From Zygnema cylindricum (Eukaryota; Streptophyta; Zygnematophyceae; Zygnematales; Zygnemataceae): a DNA stretch of 64,000 bases. The stretch covers positions 1-64,000 of the forward strand of contig JBBHKE010001618.1 of the NCBI GenBank assembly GCA_037447655.1, in the 5' to 3' direction. This document shows positions 22,280 to 34,055 of the stretch, piece by piece. The notes below the pieces were generated by a model. That model was not told the origin of the DNA. It worked only from the letters and a program-made list of their open reading frames with translations, and did not search any database. Position 1 is the stretch's first letter. Each line of letters begins with the position of its first letter. The translations under genes and the position numbers were made by a program.

Positions 22280-24219
22280 TATTTTGCTATAAATAGTAAA
22301 ATACCTTCTATTTCATTCTCCCTCCTAAATGACGCGGCAGCTGTGGCGTGCCTTTGGTTCTCTCTTTCTCTCTCTTTACATTCTAACTAAATTATAGAAG
22401 TGAAATATTAATTACCTCTTTTCAACACTCCCGTTAGTTCTTAGTCACTTTTCAATTTTAATCCACAGTTTTCTCTACAATAAATCAACTTAGGGGAAGG
22501 TACTGGTTTTGTCATCATGTCTGCAATCATTTCTTTATCAGTTTTATGAACCAATTTAATGATTTTATTTTCAACCTTCTCTCTGACAAAGCTTAGTCTA
22601 ATATCCATATGCTTAGCTTTGAAGTGATGTTTCAGATTAGCTGCAATAGAGATAGCAGCTTGATTATCACAAACAACATTAAGAGTTCATGTCTTCATGA
22701 ACCCAAGTTCTTCAAAGAGAGATTTCACCCACATTAATTATTTGGTGGAAGCACATGAAGCCATGTGTTCAACCTCTATAGTGGAGTGAGCAACTACTTT
22801 TTGTTGCTTGCTACTCCAACAGCATGCACCAGATCCAATTTGCAACACATATCCAGTCGTACACCGCCTTAAAGGCACATCTTCATAACTGGCATCACTC
22901 CAGGTTGTGATGTCAGTGTGCTCCACTCCCAAATGCAACCATAATACCCATGTCCCTACCAGATACCTCATCACCCTTTTGGCAGCCTCCTAGTCTCTCT
23001 TTCTTGGTTCATTTAGACTCTTGCTGAGGAGTGTTACGGCTGCAGCTATATCCAACCGGGTACAATTCATAAAACATATAAAACTGCCTAGAATCTGCCG
23101 ATAAGGGATATTTTCCTTAAATCTTCTTTCTATCTCATCTATCTCATCATTAATGAATCAATATATCTCCCTCTTCACTCCCCTCAAACACTTTCTTCAA
23201 ATCCATAGGTGTACTACATCCGTTTGCTTTTTCGATCTAAATTTTTTATAGCATATTACTAATTGTTTCCTTCTGAGTGAGTCTTATAATCCTATTCCCT
23301 CTCTCTCTCCATTTGAATTCCCAAAATGTACTTTGCTTGGCCGAGATCTTTCATTTCAAAGGGGCTTAGTTTGTTAATTTTATCTTAGGACTTGCTTAAG
23401 ACCAACAAATCATCCATATAAATAGCAATAAATATCACTCCATCCTCATCCTCAAATAAATATATTGAGTGATCTGAACTAATTCTGATATACCCCAAAC
23501 CGGTCAGAAATTCGTCCAGCTTTATATTCCATTGTCGCGGGGCTTGCTTAAGCCCATAAAGATATTTTATTAGTTTGCAAACCTTCCTTTCTTCCCCACT
23601 TTCCACGAATCCTTCCGGTTGCCTCATGTAAATTTCTTTTTCCAACTCTCCGTGCAAAAAGGTCGTTTTAATATCCATCTAGTGTATTTCCATATCCTCC
23701 GCTGCGACTATATTTAAAAGGATTCTAACAAAAGGAAATTTGTCTACAGGTGCAAAGGTTTCTTCGTAGTCTATCCCCTCTTTTTGAGTATATCATTTTG
23801 CAACTAACCTAGCTTTGTAGCTCTCAATGGTATTATCTGGGTTTAGTTTAAGTTTAAAATCCCACTTACATCTGATCGGTTTTCGGTCCGGTGGACAATC
23901 TACCAACTCCCATGTATTGGCTTCCATGATAGAGGCCATTTTTTCATTTATAGTTGTGATCCACCGGCTACTTTCTGGAGTGTTTATGGCCTCTAAGTAT
24001 GTCTGAGGTTCATTTGGGTGAGACATCTTTGTGAGTTGGTTATTTACTTGTCTTTCTTGAAGTCGTTTACTACTTCTTCTTCCCCTTTCAAAATTTGACG
24101 CCGGTATGGAAGGCATCTTTGGGTTTCGTTTAGGGAGATTTTCAGCTCCCCTATCTTCCAATTCAGATGTCTCATCGAGTTCCTCATCGGTTTCCACTTC
24201 GTATTGTGGGGTTGCCTCG

Positions 24220-25400
24220 TCAAACTCTGAGACCTCTATCGGCCCTCAGAGTAGGCAGATCCAAAGAAAAGCTAATCTAGATAGTGTCCACTCCAACTTG
24301 ATATAAACCCAAATGACTGACCCCTTGACAGTCAAAACCCCAATACAACTTCACCCCTGTGAAATAACACTTTCTGTGTGCTCAGTTCCACCACAGAATG
24401 CAAAGTTAGAATATGAGATTTGGACACATTCACCCACTTTGACTTTCCCTTAGAAATACCGCCACCCTGGCAGACAAAATTTCTGACCGATTACACTCGT
24501 GTGTAGCTTGGACTCCCTTGAGTCCACAACAAAAAGAGTTACTGAAAGCGGTGAAGTAAATTGATAGTTATGGCTGGCCAAAGTTTGCCATTTATAAAAG
24601 GTGATCTCTGGGAGAGGCAGCTACCTACTAGAATATTCTAAGTCTTAAAACTCCCTCTCTCAACTCCCTAGTACTGAGGTACGAACTAATCGCAATACTG
24701 TGAAGTACATAAAGGTACAAGTGCCCGTGTACCTTTTGTACGACCATCGTACGATATGGCCAAAACGTCGACACATGCCATATCCGGATTAGTTCATATA
24801 ATCCCCGGAGATGCCACAGGCCAATGTTATTATGCCACGTGTCAATTGACGTGGCGGTGACCGCAAACAACCAAAAACCCATTCTGTGATCCGACATTTA
24901 TCGCGGCCGTCCGATCAGAACCAACTTCCAATTGTAGCCGTCAAAAATTGATGCGTGGTATTTGTTTCGCTGACGAAACAATATGCGTGGTATTTGTTTC
25001 GTCACCTATCGTACTCCCTACTATATGAAACTGTATCTATGCACGACGAATCTATTCCCCGTTAAATGACTTAGTCTACTAGTAACTGTTTATATATTTA
25101 TCAAACCCAACATAGTCTAGCACTAGTTCTAGACTTAACGGATAAAGCTAACGGTTATGGGTGACTTGGCGGTCGGCAGGTTCCAGGATCAGATCTTGGG
25201 TCCGTCAAGTACCTTTTGGTAAGTCTACCTAATTTACCCCCTTGTCTTCTCTGGAGAGCTTAGGCAGCCATGGCTGTAGCTCCCTATCCAACCTTCAGTG
25301 ACTACAACAAGTGTGGGGGCTTCGAGTGGGGAGTTAGAGGCAGACTGCCTCTGCCTTTTTCTAACCTATTACAGAACTAGAAAATACATAAATATCAACA
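24220..25400 (-). repeat. Solo LTR (type B, copy B1) inside copia F
   Basis: Flanked by an exact 5-bp duplication CCTCG (24,215-24,219 and 25,401-25,405). It starts TCAAACTCTGAG (TG mutated to TC) and ends ATATCAACA. It contains the GACTCCCTTGAGTC hairpin at 24,511, a GCCACGTGTC G-box near 24,833, a tRNA-like module at 25,132-25,210 and the GGCAGCCATGGCTG motif. It interrupts the linker between integrase and reverse transcriptase, and its orientation is the same as F. No internal sequence remains, so it is the product of LTR-LTR recombination. Confidence 0.88.
25132..25210 (+). ncRNA. tRNA-like module in solo LTR B1
   Basis: D-arm-like hairpin CTT-AACGGATA-AAG; T-arm-like hairpin CCAGG-ATCAGAT-CTTGG at 25,183-25,199; nine-pair stem between ACTTGGCGG and CCGTCAAGT; TTTT at 25,214-25,217. 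Compared with B4, the pairing is kept by G-U substitutions. Confidence 0.6.
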
Positions 25401-27024
25401 CCTCGGATGTTGTCCTTTCCTCATTCTTCTTTAGTAGATCTGCAGATTTTTTTTTTCTCCCTCTTCTTTCTCTTCATTTTCAAAGTCAAAGTTTGAAAAC
25501 TCATCCGTTTCAAATCTGATTTTGACTTCCTTATTATATTTGAATGGATCAATGGACTTCTTTTCATTCATCACCACTATGTGTTTTACCAAAATTATAT
25601 CTCTCTTTTTCAAGTCATACACTCGGCATCCTTTTGTGCTCTCATCATATCCTACAAGATATCTTGGTTTTCCTCTCCCCTCAAACTTCCATTTAGTCTT
25701 ATCGGAATCCAAACTGTAGACTTGACTTTTGAACACTCTCAAGCTAGACAAATCAGGCTTTCTTCCTGTCCACCTCTCATACAGAGTTTCCTCCTTAATT
25801 GCTGAAGTTATGACTATTTTTGATGAAATTAGCAGAGTTCATAGACTCCGCCCAAAACTGCAACCCTATCCTCTTATCAATTAACATACTTCAAGACATA
25901 TCTCCTAAAGTTCTATTCACTCTTTCTGCTACTCTATTTTGTTTCGGATTATAGGGAACAGTTTTGTCATGATGAATTCCTTCTTATTTAAGATATTCTT
26001 CAAATTCCCTTGAGGTGTATTCTTTATCACTTCTTATCTCTTTTATTGAAGTTTAGTGTAGTTTTTCACTCCATACTTTATCCTCTTTGAAACATCTCAA
26101 TACCTTTGACTTATGTCTGAGAAAGTATACCTTCGTGTATCTAGACCAATCATTTGTGATAGTTAACATCCACCTCTTCCCCCCATGTGCAGCATATCTA
26201 GCAGGTCCCCAAACATCGGTGTGAATTAGATCTAATACTTTCTCTCTCCTAAATGTGGTTGCCTTTGGAAATGGGAGTATATGAATCTTCCTTTGGGCAC
26301 ATCCATTGCAATCATCAAATGTCTCATCATCCTCAAAAGTAATACCCTCCACAATTTCTTTTTTCTTCATTTTCTTTAATCTATCTAGATGCACATGCCC
26401 CAACCTTTTGTGCCAAATCATCACCTCACTTCCACACGAGTAGAGAACACTCTTATCATTGCAAAGAACAATTATGAACATTCTTTGACTGCCCTTCTCA
26501 GCTATGAAATAAACCTCGTTATCAAAGCTTGCTATAAAGATTCCTTTCCTAGTTCCTGTTTCAAACTCCTTTTCATCTAGGACAACTGTTGAGACCAAGT
26601 TCTTACTAAGCCGTGGAATGTAAAGAACGTATGAGAGTGTTACAATTGAGGCCTTTCCATCAACTAGAAACTTCAAGCCAACAGTTCCAACAAGACTTGT
26701 GGTTTCTACTCTACCATCTCCGTACTCTATCTCAACAGTTGGAATCTTTCTCAATTTAGTGAACCACCTCTTATCTTTGCACATATGCATTGAGGCCCCT
26801 GAGTCTATGATCCACCCATCCTCAGGTGGATCCCTCTTACCTCCGAAAGCACACTTTTGTTTCCGTGGAATGTCAACATGCTTTTCAATGCTTTTCGGAT
26901 TAAAAAAAAGCTCCTCAAGCTCCTTTTCCTGTTCGGTTTCTTCGTTCTCTTGCTCATCATGAACTTGAGTTAGGAAAGACTTTTTCTTTCCTCCATTTCT
27001 TGAGGTCCCTTCCCCATCTTTCAG

Positions 27025-28030
27025 TCAAAGATCTGCAAGTTTGTCACAATCTGCCATATAGTGTCCCGGTTTCTTGCAGAAGTGACATAATCCTCCTCGA
27101 GAAGTTCCTCTCCCCTGTCTATCAAATCTGCCACCTCCTTGTCCTCTTCCTCCAAAGTTTTGATAGGGATCTTTCTCTTTTTCTCTCATCACGCTTCCGC
27201 CAATCACCTCCTGCAGACAATGCTTAAACAGTTGGACTCCCTCTCCTAAGCTCTATGTTGCTCTCTTTCACTAAAATCATTCCTACTGTGTCATCCCAAT
27301 TACAATTGCTATCGCCTATGTCCTACAATCTATTATGATATTCTCATACTCTTCATGTAGTTTCATCATTAATGTGTTCACTCTTTCTCTCAGACCATGA
27401 GTTACCTGCACTCTCTAGCTCTCCAAATAATGCTCTTAAATCATTGCAATAATTATTCATGCTTCCTCCCTTATAAGTATAAGCTGCAATCTTTTTTTCT
27501 GGCTGTTGTTGTTGCTGTATTGATCCACTGTTATATTTGTTAACTAGTGATATCCAAATCTGAGATGAAGATTTGACATGCATAAGGGGAATGACAATGC
27601 TCTTTGCTACACTTTTAAGAATTAAGAGCTTAGGAACCTTGTCTTTGTAGTTCCACTTCTCATTCTCTTTCCGTCTGAACCCTCGTCGCTGTTGCTGGTG
27701 GTGCTGTTGCCGGTATCGCCTGCGGCAATGGTGTCACTTGAGTTGCAATTCCTTCCTTTTCTCCTTCCATAATAATCTCCTCTCCTTCCTCGTCTTCATC
27801 TTCAGTGATGGTGGCAACAGTTCTACCTACTGTAGAGGCGGAGGTGCCAAAAAAACGCGTTCCTCCAAACCCAGGTGGAGGTAGGCATCGAACTTGTCCG
27901 GCCACTATGCTCATAGGTGTTTCTCAAATAGTTCTCCCTCCATCATGATTTCCCAATAAAGAAAGTTTGATCCATCAAATATAGGCACCCTAGAGGGTGG
28001 GCCTATAACCTGCAATTCTGTGGTCTCGAT
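27025..28030 (-). pseudogene. Copia F gag, starting inside the LTR, broken
   Basis: The reading frame runs across the LTR end (28,011) and the primer-binding site: ...ETTELQ-VIGPPSRVPIFDG. The start position (28,030-28,028, 20 nt inside the LTR) reads ATC here but ATG in sister LTRs. Downstream are the gag pieces LPPPGFGGTRFFGTSAS, KSSSQIWISLVNKYNSG with KIAAYTYKGGSMNNYCNDL, and a CCHC zinc knuckle CHFCKKPGHYMADC at about 27,050. Stops and frameshifts interrupt it. Gag packages the element RNA; this copy is dead. Confidence 0.7.
27995..28010 (-). promoter_or_regulatory. Primer-binding site of copia F (half initiator tRNA-Met type)
   Basis: Directly after the 5' LTR the coding strand reads GGTTATAGGCCCACCC. 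This matches 14 of 15 positions of the complement of the plant initiator tRNA-Met anticodon arm (GGTGGGCCCATAACC). It is the half-tRNA priming arrangement known from Drosophila copia, not the common TGGTATCAGAGC type. Confidence 0.75.
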
Positions 28031-28912
28031 TGACCCAAAGAATGAGCAGCCAATGTAAAGCCTCTAGGATAATATTTGCCCCTTCTACTTCCCCGCTGGA
28101 TAAGCGTCGCCTAGGCACACAAATATCTTGACCACTCTCACCTCGTGACGAGAAGACTCCCCTGAGTCAAACACAAAAAGAATCACTGAATTTGCTCCCC
28201 TGAGAAGTAAGCTATAGCTGGTCAAAGATGACCTTTATAGTTACAAGCTCTCTTAGAGAGAGGTACCTGAATTTCACTAAGTCCTCGTCTGCCTACTTAC
28301 GATTGCCTACTACTAAACCCTAGTCCAATAGAAACACTATATAGTACAAGAAGGTACACTAGGCGATGTACTTATTGTACGGCCATTATACGACATGGTT
28401 TTCAAAGTGACGTTTATCAAAACGAGAGCCATGGTTCCTCCTCCCATCTTCTCCAGTATCCAATAATATGGTGCCACGTGGCGTCGCGTGACACTATCTC
28501 TAAAGGCCGCCGAAAGTTTATTGCGGGTGGCGGTTGCAATGGTGGTCGTCGGATCATTTGTATTTATATGGCTTTGATTCGCTTCTGTGCGTGAATTGAT
28601 TAATGCGTGTTTTTGTTAGTCTGCTGCAAATTATTCCGTTGAATCAATAGATAAATATGCGTGAAATGTTGCACGTATATCGTTTCGCTAGTGCCTTAAT
28701 GGATAAAACTTGGGTATAAATAGTAGTCCCTAGACCGCAGTTCAAATCCGGCTAGAGGCACTATTTTGCTACAAATAGTATAGTACCTTCTATTTCATTT
28801 TGCCTCCTTCTAAATGACGCGGCAGCCATGGCGTGCCTTTGGTTCTCTCTTTTTCTCTCTTTACATTCTAGCTAAAATATAGAAGTGAAGTATTAAATAC
28901 CTCTTCTCAACA
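28011..28912 (-). repeat. 5' LTR of copia F (type A)
   Basis: 902 bp, TGCAATTCTG...TCTCAACA on the plus strand. It carries the GACTCCCCTGAGTC hairpin (28,155-28,168), a GCCACGTGGC G-box near 28,471, the tRNA-like module (28,691-28,761) and GGCAGCCATGGCG near 28,822. Divergence from the 3' LTR indicates an old insertion. Confidence 0.85.
28691..28761 (+). ncRNA. tRNA-like module in F 5' LTR (best cloverleaf-like copy)
   Basis: Exactly 71 nt, closed by a 7-pair stem GTGCCTT / GAGGCAC (one G-U). It has a D-arm-like AATGGATAA loop, B box GTTCAAATCC at 28,740-28,749, and TTTT at 28,764-28,767. The 5' strand of the T stem is degraded. Canonical anticodon pairing is not clear, so a charged tRNA is unlikely; a Pol III promoter is plausible. 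Confidence 0.62.
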
Positions 28913-29574
28913 AATACTTTTTTGTGACTCTTGTAGTCCCAAATGTTTTTTTAGTTTTACCATTTTTGTACATAGATGGTTTTGCCATCGCAATTGTTGC
29001 AGTAAAAACTTTCCCTTTAACCTATGCGTTGATTAGGTGCGCTCAAAGATATGTCGTACATGCAGTTGAGGATACCGCGAAGGCCATTCAAAAGTACAAT
29101 TCATTTTGCAAAAAATGTCACGTGGCATGGCCTCGACATCTGATAAAACCGAACGGTCGCACCAACAATTTTGTGCCCAGTGAAATTCTTTGAGCTGCAC
29201 GTTATTTTGTTGCATTGTTCATATAGTGATTACAAGTAAGGTTCGTTAGTTTTCTTGCTTTCGGATTGAAAGGTGTGAAAGGGTCCAAAATGCGCCGTGA
29301 CTTTCACACTTTGCAAAATATTGCCTGAGTACCTTAGATTTTTTGGGTCACTAGTAATTCAAAGCCCGTTACACGAACATGGTTCGTGTTGTGTGTGTTT
29401 ATGCTTGTAAAAGTTGTTGTACACTATACATTTCGGAACAACCACATGTGGGTTTTTTTATGAACTATACAAATGTAAACTTTATGTGGGAATATCAACC
29501 ATAGGGTGAATGTTTTACAACACAAATATAGACAATTTTAAACTGAGAGAATGTCACATGTAAGATAAAATTCC
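28913..29574. other. Spacer between copia F and copia E1
   Basis: No gene. A segment at 29,370-29,440 (CCGTTACACGAACATGGTTCG...) resembles 34,131-34,200 on the other side of E1, so E1 may have inserted between older repeat copies. Confidence 0.4.
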
Positions 29575-29856
29575 TGTTGGAATTTATAAATCTTTATTTC
29601 AGTTTATAGGGGTAAAAATAACTTAGGATATTTTTTCTAGTAATACTTACCTTAAGTAGTGTTAGAGTAGCAAAAGGTACAGTAGAGTGTATTGTACTTT
29701 TGCAGGGACACGTGTTGGCGAAAGAACGTATGCAGGTTTTTCGGAGTAGCGCTGACAGTCAAGCATACGTGTCAAAAAGTTGACGATGCGATTCACATGA
29801 TCGGACGAACGGGATCTGTCTCGAGTATTCCGGAAACATATGATACAGATCGACGG
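29575..29856 (+). repeat. Truncated 5' LTR of E1
   Basis: Matches 33,032-33,313 with about eight differences. The match stops at GATCGACGG, after which protease sequence begins (GACACGGGAGCATCT). A short shared GG/GAC at the joint suggests end joining by microhomology. Confidence 0.85.
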
Positions 29857-32800
29857 GACACGGGAGCATCTGCCCATATGTGTTGGAACAAGGCGGCTTT
29901 TACAAATCTGCAGCAAACATCTCCAAAGAGTATCTACTATGCTTACGGCATGAGTGTTCAAACCTCAACTCAGGGTGATGTATCATTGACGGTAGATGTG
30001 GGGGGAAAGTCGGTAGAGAGAACACTTCACAATGTTTTGTATGTTCTAGATTTTAAGAAAAATCTTTTTTCTACATCATTAGTGGAGAGCAAAGGCTTTA
30101 AAGTTGTTCTGAAAGGAGGGAGACAGGTTGTTAGCGAGAAAGGGAAAGTTGCAGTAACAGGAACTAGAGATGCTAGCAAAATGTACCGGATGGACATCGC
30201 TGAATATAAAGAAAATGATGTTCTCTACTCCAGTGTCGAATCTGATAATGAGTTGTGGCATAAGAGATTAGGACACATGAATTATAATAGTCTAAAGGAA
30301 ATGGTGAACTCGGGAAAAGTTGATGGAGTTTCTCTCACATCTCATCTTATAAAAACATGTGATGGTTGTTCACTAGGCAAGATTCACAAATTGCCATTTC
30401 CACAGGAAACAGACCATAGATCGGAAAAAGTTCTGCAGCTCATCTATTCTGATGTTCTCGGTCCTTCACAAGTGGCTTCGGCTGGAGGTGTCCACTATAT
30501 GGTCACATTCACAGATGACTACTCGAGGTACACCAAAGTTTACTTCATACAACATAAGAGTGAAGTGTTTACTCACTTCAAACACTACAAAGCGTGGGCG
30601 GAAAAGCTCCATGGGGTTCCAATATTGGCGCTAAGATCGGACAACGAGGAGAATACACAACAAAGGAATTCCAAGAATTTCTCCTTCAGGAAAGTATCAG
30701 TCACAATCTTACAGTTCCATATACACCGGAACAAAATGGTGTTTCTGAGAGATTAAATAGGACATTGACAGAGAGTGCTCGGTCCATACTTGCAGATAAA
30801 GGGCTAGATTTGAAATTTTGGGCTGAAGCGCTTAATTGTGCTATTAATATTAGAAATAGAATTGCTTCTAGGTCTTTTAGCACTACACCTTATGAGCTTT
30901 GGACAGGGGAAAAACCTGATGTTAGTCACTTTAAGATCTTTGGCAGCAAGTGTTTTATTTTAGATACTTCACAGGATAGATGGAAAATGGAGGCTAAAGG
31001 CTTACCTGGGATTTTCATGGGGTATGATGATAATGCGAAAGGATATAGAGTCTTTGTACTTGAGAAACAGAAAGTGATTGTTTCTAGAAATATCCAGATT
31101 AAAGATGAACAGGATTCGGTTGACCTTTTTAAAGTGCCAGATCAACCGGGAAAGGAAAAGCATGAATATGTCATTTTTCACCATACGCAGCGAGTATACT
31201 TTCCACCGACATGTGCACCTCTTCCTTCAGTTCCTCTGGTGCCTTTACAAGATGCTTCACTGCAGGTGGAAAGAACTACTACACATTCTGTCACAGATCA
31301 CGTTACGGGTCAAACTAAACAGAAAAATCAGAGGTTGTCGACAATCTCAGCCTCAAAATTTCCGGGGGGAAAGAGATCTAGCAGCCGACTTCAAGCAAGC
31401 TCTCACTTTGTTTTTTCTGCAGCTACATAGGAACCTCTAACGATCCAGGAGGACTTCTCATCACCTGAGAGAAATCAGTGGATCGAGGCGGCAAACGATG
31501 AAATAAAGTCCATTATGGAGGCACAAACATGGGAGGTAGTGGATCTTCCTCCGGGCAGGAAAGCCATCGGCAGCAAATGGGTATTCAAGGTGAAGCTAAA
31601 TCCGGACAACACCATAGAAAGGTATAAGGCCCGACTAGTGGCCAAGGGGTATAATCAAAAAGAAGGTATTGACTTTGAGGAAACCTTCTCCCCAATTGTT
31701 AGATTTCCCACTGTAAGAACTTTGCTAAGTCTAGCGGCTATAGAAGATATAGAAATACATCAGATGGATGTTAAAACTGCTTTCTTGCATGGAGAGTTAG
31801 AAGAAACAATTTATATGAAACAACCTGAAATGTATGTTGAAAAGGGAAAGGAAGAATTAGTGTGTAAATTGATGAAATCTTTGTATGGGCTAAAACAAGC
31901 CCCGCGTCAGTGGAATCTGAAGTTAGATGAGTTTTTAACTGGGCTAGGTTTTAAGAGAATTAGCTCAGATCATTCTGTATATGTTCTACAAGGAGAAGAT
32001 GGGGTAATTTACATTGCTGTATATGTGGATGATCTATTATTAATAAGTAAGTCAATGGATGAAATAAACCGCATTAAAGCGGCTTTAAGGTCTAGGTTCG
32101 AGATGAAGGACCTCGGTGAGGCCAAATATATCTTAGGAATACAGGTAGAACGAGACAGAAACAAGAGGTTGATTATGTTGACTCAGAAAGAAGCAATAGG
32201 TGTCATACTAGAAAGATTTGAAATGAAAGATGTGAAAGGATCCGTAACTCCCATGGAATTTAGGCCGAAATTGGAAGGAATTGATACAGATTCAGGCATA
32301 ATTGTTGGTGAGAGACTAGAGACAGGGGAAGAAGAGTTTATGGCATCAAAGCCATATAGACAGGTTGTTGGAATTCTTATATATTTTATGAATTGTACGA
32401 GAACCGAAATTGCGGTAGCTGTGGGAGTCTTGAATAAAAGTCTGCAAAATCCTAAAAGGGCAGACTGGGAAGCAGCGAAAAGAGTGTTGAGATATCTTGC
32501 AGGTACTCGAAATCTCAAGCTTGTTCTCGGAGGAGGAGAGGTGAAAATCCAGACGTGGAGCGATGCTAGCTATGGGGACATGCCAAGCCGGAAATCTACG
32601 ACCGGCTTCGTACTGAAGATTGGAGATGGAACTTGCTGCTGGAGTAGCAAATTACAAAAGGTTACAGCTCAATCCACAATGGAGTCAGAATATATGGCAG
32701 CAGCTTCCGCCCTGAAGGAGCTCCTATGGGTCAAGTCCATTCTACAGGAACTTCGGTATATGCAAACTGGCCCTCAAGCTATATGGTGTGACAACCAAGC

Positions 32801-33008
32801 TGCCATAGCAATTGCCTCTAACCCCAGCCATCACTTTAAGAGCAAACACATGGATGTTAGATTCATTTTGTTAGAGAAAAAATACTTGCAAAATTCGTTA
32901 AATTTTGTTATTTACCAGATGAGAAGATTGGTGGCTGACATGTTAACAAAAGCCCTTCCTGCTCCTAAGTTACAGTTTTGCAGAGATGCTGCTGGACTAA
33001 GAGAGTAA
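29857..33008 (+). pseudogene. Copia E1 pol, one frameshift and one stop
   Basis: Protease DTGASAHMCW at the junction; GAG_pre-integrase HKRLGHMNYNSLKEM and CDGCSLGKIHKLPFP; integrase core YSDVLGPSQVASAGG with TFTDDYSRYTKVYFI. A one-base loss near 30,650 (after ALRSDN) shifts the frame. The next frame (to 31,430) has EQNGVSERLNRTL and ends at an in-frame TAG. Reverse transcriptase (from 31,515) has KWVFKVKLNPDNTIERYKAR, TAFLHGELEE, YGLKQAPRQW and YVDD near 32,028. RNase H has WSDASYGDMPSRKSTTGF and CDNQAAIAIASNP, ending ADMLTKALPAPKLQF. Apart from the two lesions the sequence is intact, which fits a recent insertion. Confidence 0.9.
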
Positions 33009-33031
33009 CTGAGTCTAAAGATTTAAGGGAG

Positions 33032-34050
33032 TGTTGGAATTTATAAATCTTAATTTCAGTTTATAGGGGTAAAAATAACTTAGGATATTTTTTCTAGTAA
33101 TACTTACCTTAATTTGTGTTAGAGTAGCAAAAGGTACAGTAGAGTGTATTGTACTTTTGCACGGACACGTGTTGGCGAAAGAACGTATGCAAGTTTTTCG
33201 GAGTAGCGCTGACAGTCAAGCATACGTGTCAAAAAGTTGACGATGCGATTCACATGATCGGACGAACGGGATCTGTCCTGAGTATTTCGGAAACATATGA
33301 TACAGATCGACGGTACCACCGTCAATCGAATCTGTTCCAACGGACGCGATTCACCTGGGACCATAAGCGTGATTCACGAGGGACCATAAGCGTGATTCGC
33401 GTGGGACCACAAGTGACGAAGCACTCAGGTGCTTCGTACTACACGACCACATTCGGCTGGACTTTAGCGGTCACCGCTGACTAAGCATTTGGAACGTTTT
33501 GTGTACGGTTAGAACGTTTTGTGAACGGTTCAATTTTTGTACATTTTTGAATAACATTAGTTTGTCGTTTAGTGTGATATAAAATAGTGTTCTATTAATC
33601 AGGTTTTTAGAAAATAGTTATTAGGGTTTTTGAGGTATAGTGACGTACGGGTTGGATGCTTTGTCGTTAGTCAGGATAATAACCGTAGTAATTGTTACCC
33701 GAATTAGTGTAGATCAGTAGATACACATTGTGAGTATATAAATTAGGACTTAGCCAATTTTGTAGTATTCAGTTTTGGGAATATGATTTTCTAAGGGCAG
33801 TTTTTGGGAAACTTCCAAACATCATATCTTATGGTTTACTGGGTCATTGGGCTGCAATTTTGGGAATTGTCAGTTTACTATATTGTGTATCACTGCATCA
33901 AATTTGAAACATATTGGGGTTCTGAGTCATATTTTGTGTCAGTTCAAAGTTGGCTGTTGAGTAAGTACTTTGATAGTTTTTGCTGTTTTTCATGTCTACT
34001 TCTACTACTACTGCTGGTTCTCCGCCTGCAACAGTGGTTGTAGAACAACA
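33032..34050 (+). repeat. 3' LTR of E1 with in-LTR gag start
   Basis: TGTTGGAATTTATAAATC...GTAGAACAACA. An ATG at 33,992, 59 nt before the LTR end, opens the frame MSTSTTTAGSPPATVVVEQ. The same frame, at the same distance, is present in D1 and D2. Because the target duplication ATTCC fixes the LTR end at 34,050, the gag start is inside the LTR. Confidence 0.88.
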
Positions 34051-34055
34051 ATTCC

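Larger units (their letters stand above)
20360..22427 (-). repeat. 3' LTR of copia F (type A), interrupted
   Basis: The LTR starts TGCAATTATGTGG and ends CTTTTCAACA on the plus strand. It aligns with the 5' LTR up to about 20,432 (ATAATATTTGCCC) and again from about 21,597 (CTTCTACTTTCC). The segment between is an insertion. The LTR carries the conserved GACTC-CCCT-GAGTC hairpin (21,673-21,686), a GCCACGTGGC G-box near 21,992 and a tRNA-like module (22,209-22,279). Confidence 0.8.
22428..26830 (-). pseudogene. Copia F pol (protease, integrase, RT, RNase H), broken
   Basis: Reading down the minus strand: protease motif IDSGASMHMC near 26,800; GAG_pre-integrase HKRLGHVHLDRL and CNGC; integrase core LIHTDVWGPA and ITNDWSRYTKVYFLRHKSK (to 26,053). 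The integrase tail follows (25,751-25,431), then a solo LTR. Next comes reverse transcriptase from 24,197 with KWDFKLKLNPDNTIESYKAR, YGLKQAPRQW and YMDD (near 23,410). RNase H follows with WSDASYEDVPLRR and QAAISIAA-like text near 22,650. Multiple stops and frameshifts separate the blocks. Normal copia pol would be one ORF of over 1,000 codons; this copy cannot encode it. Confidence 0.8.
20360..28912 (-). mobile_element. Copia element F (LTR type A), minus strand, nested insertions
   Basis: The two LTRs are at 20,360-22,427 (3', enlarged by an insertion) and 28,011-28,912 (5'). Both run TG...CA and share motifs along their length. The flanking 5-mers AATAT (20,355-20,359) and AATAC (28,913-28,917) look like a slightly decayed target duplication. 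The primer-binding site is at 27,995-28,010 and the purine tract CGGGAG adjoins the 3' LTR at 22,428. Internal order gag, protease, integrase, reverse transcriptase, RNase H is that of Ty1/copia. Stops, frameshifts and a solo LTR (24,220-25,400) make it defective. Confidence 0.85.
29575..34050 (+). mobile_element. Copia element E1, plus strand, exact target duplication, gag deleted
   Basis: The 5-bp target duplication ATTCC lies at 29,570-29,574 and 34,051-34,055. The 3' LTR is 33,032-34,050 (1,019 bp, TGTTGG...CAACA) and the polypurine tract AAGGGAG precedes it. The 5' LTR is only 29,575 to about 29,856 and is joined directly to the protease. The rest of the LTR, the primer-binding site and all of gag are therefore missing. 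The remaining LTR ends are nearly identical, so E1 is among the younger elements here. It could not move on its own. Confidence 0.92.

Noticed and set aside
29692-30756. Chimeric LTR-protease ORF of E1 as a functional fusion protein
   Set aside because: It begins at TTG, the LTR-encoded part has no domain, and the frame is broken near 30,650.
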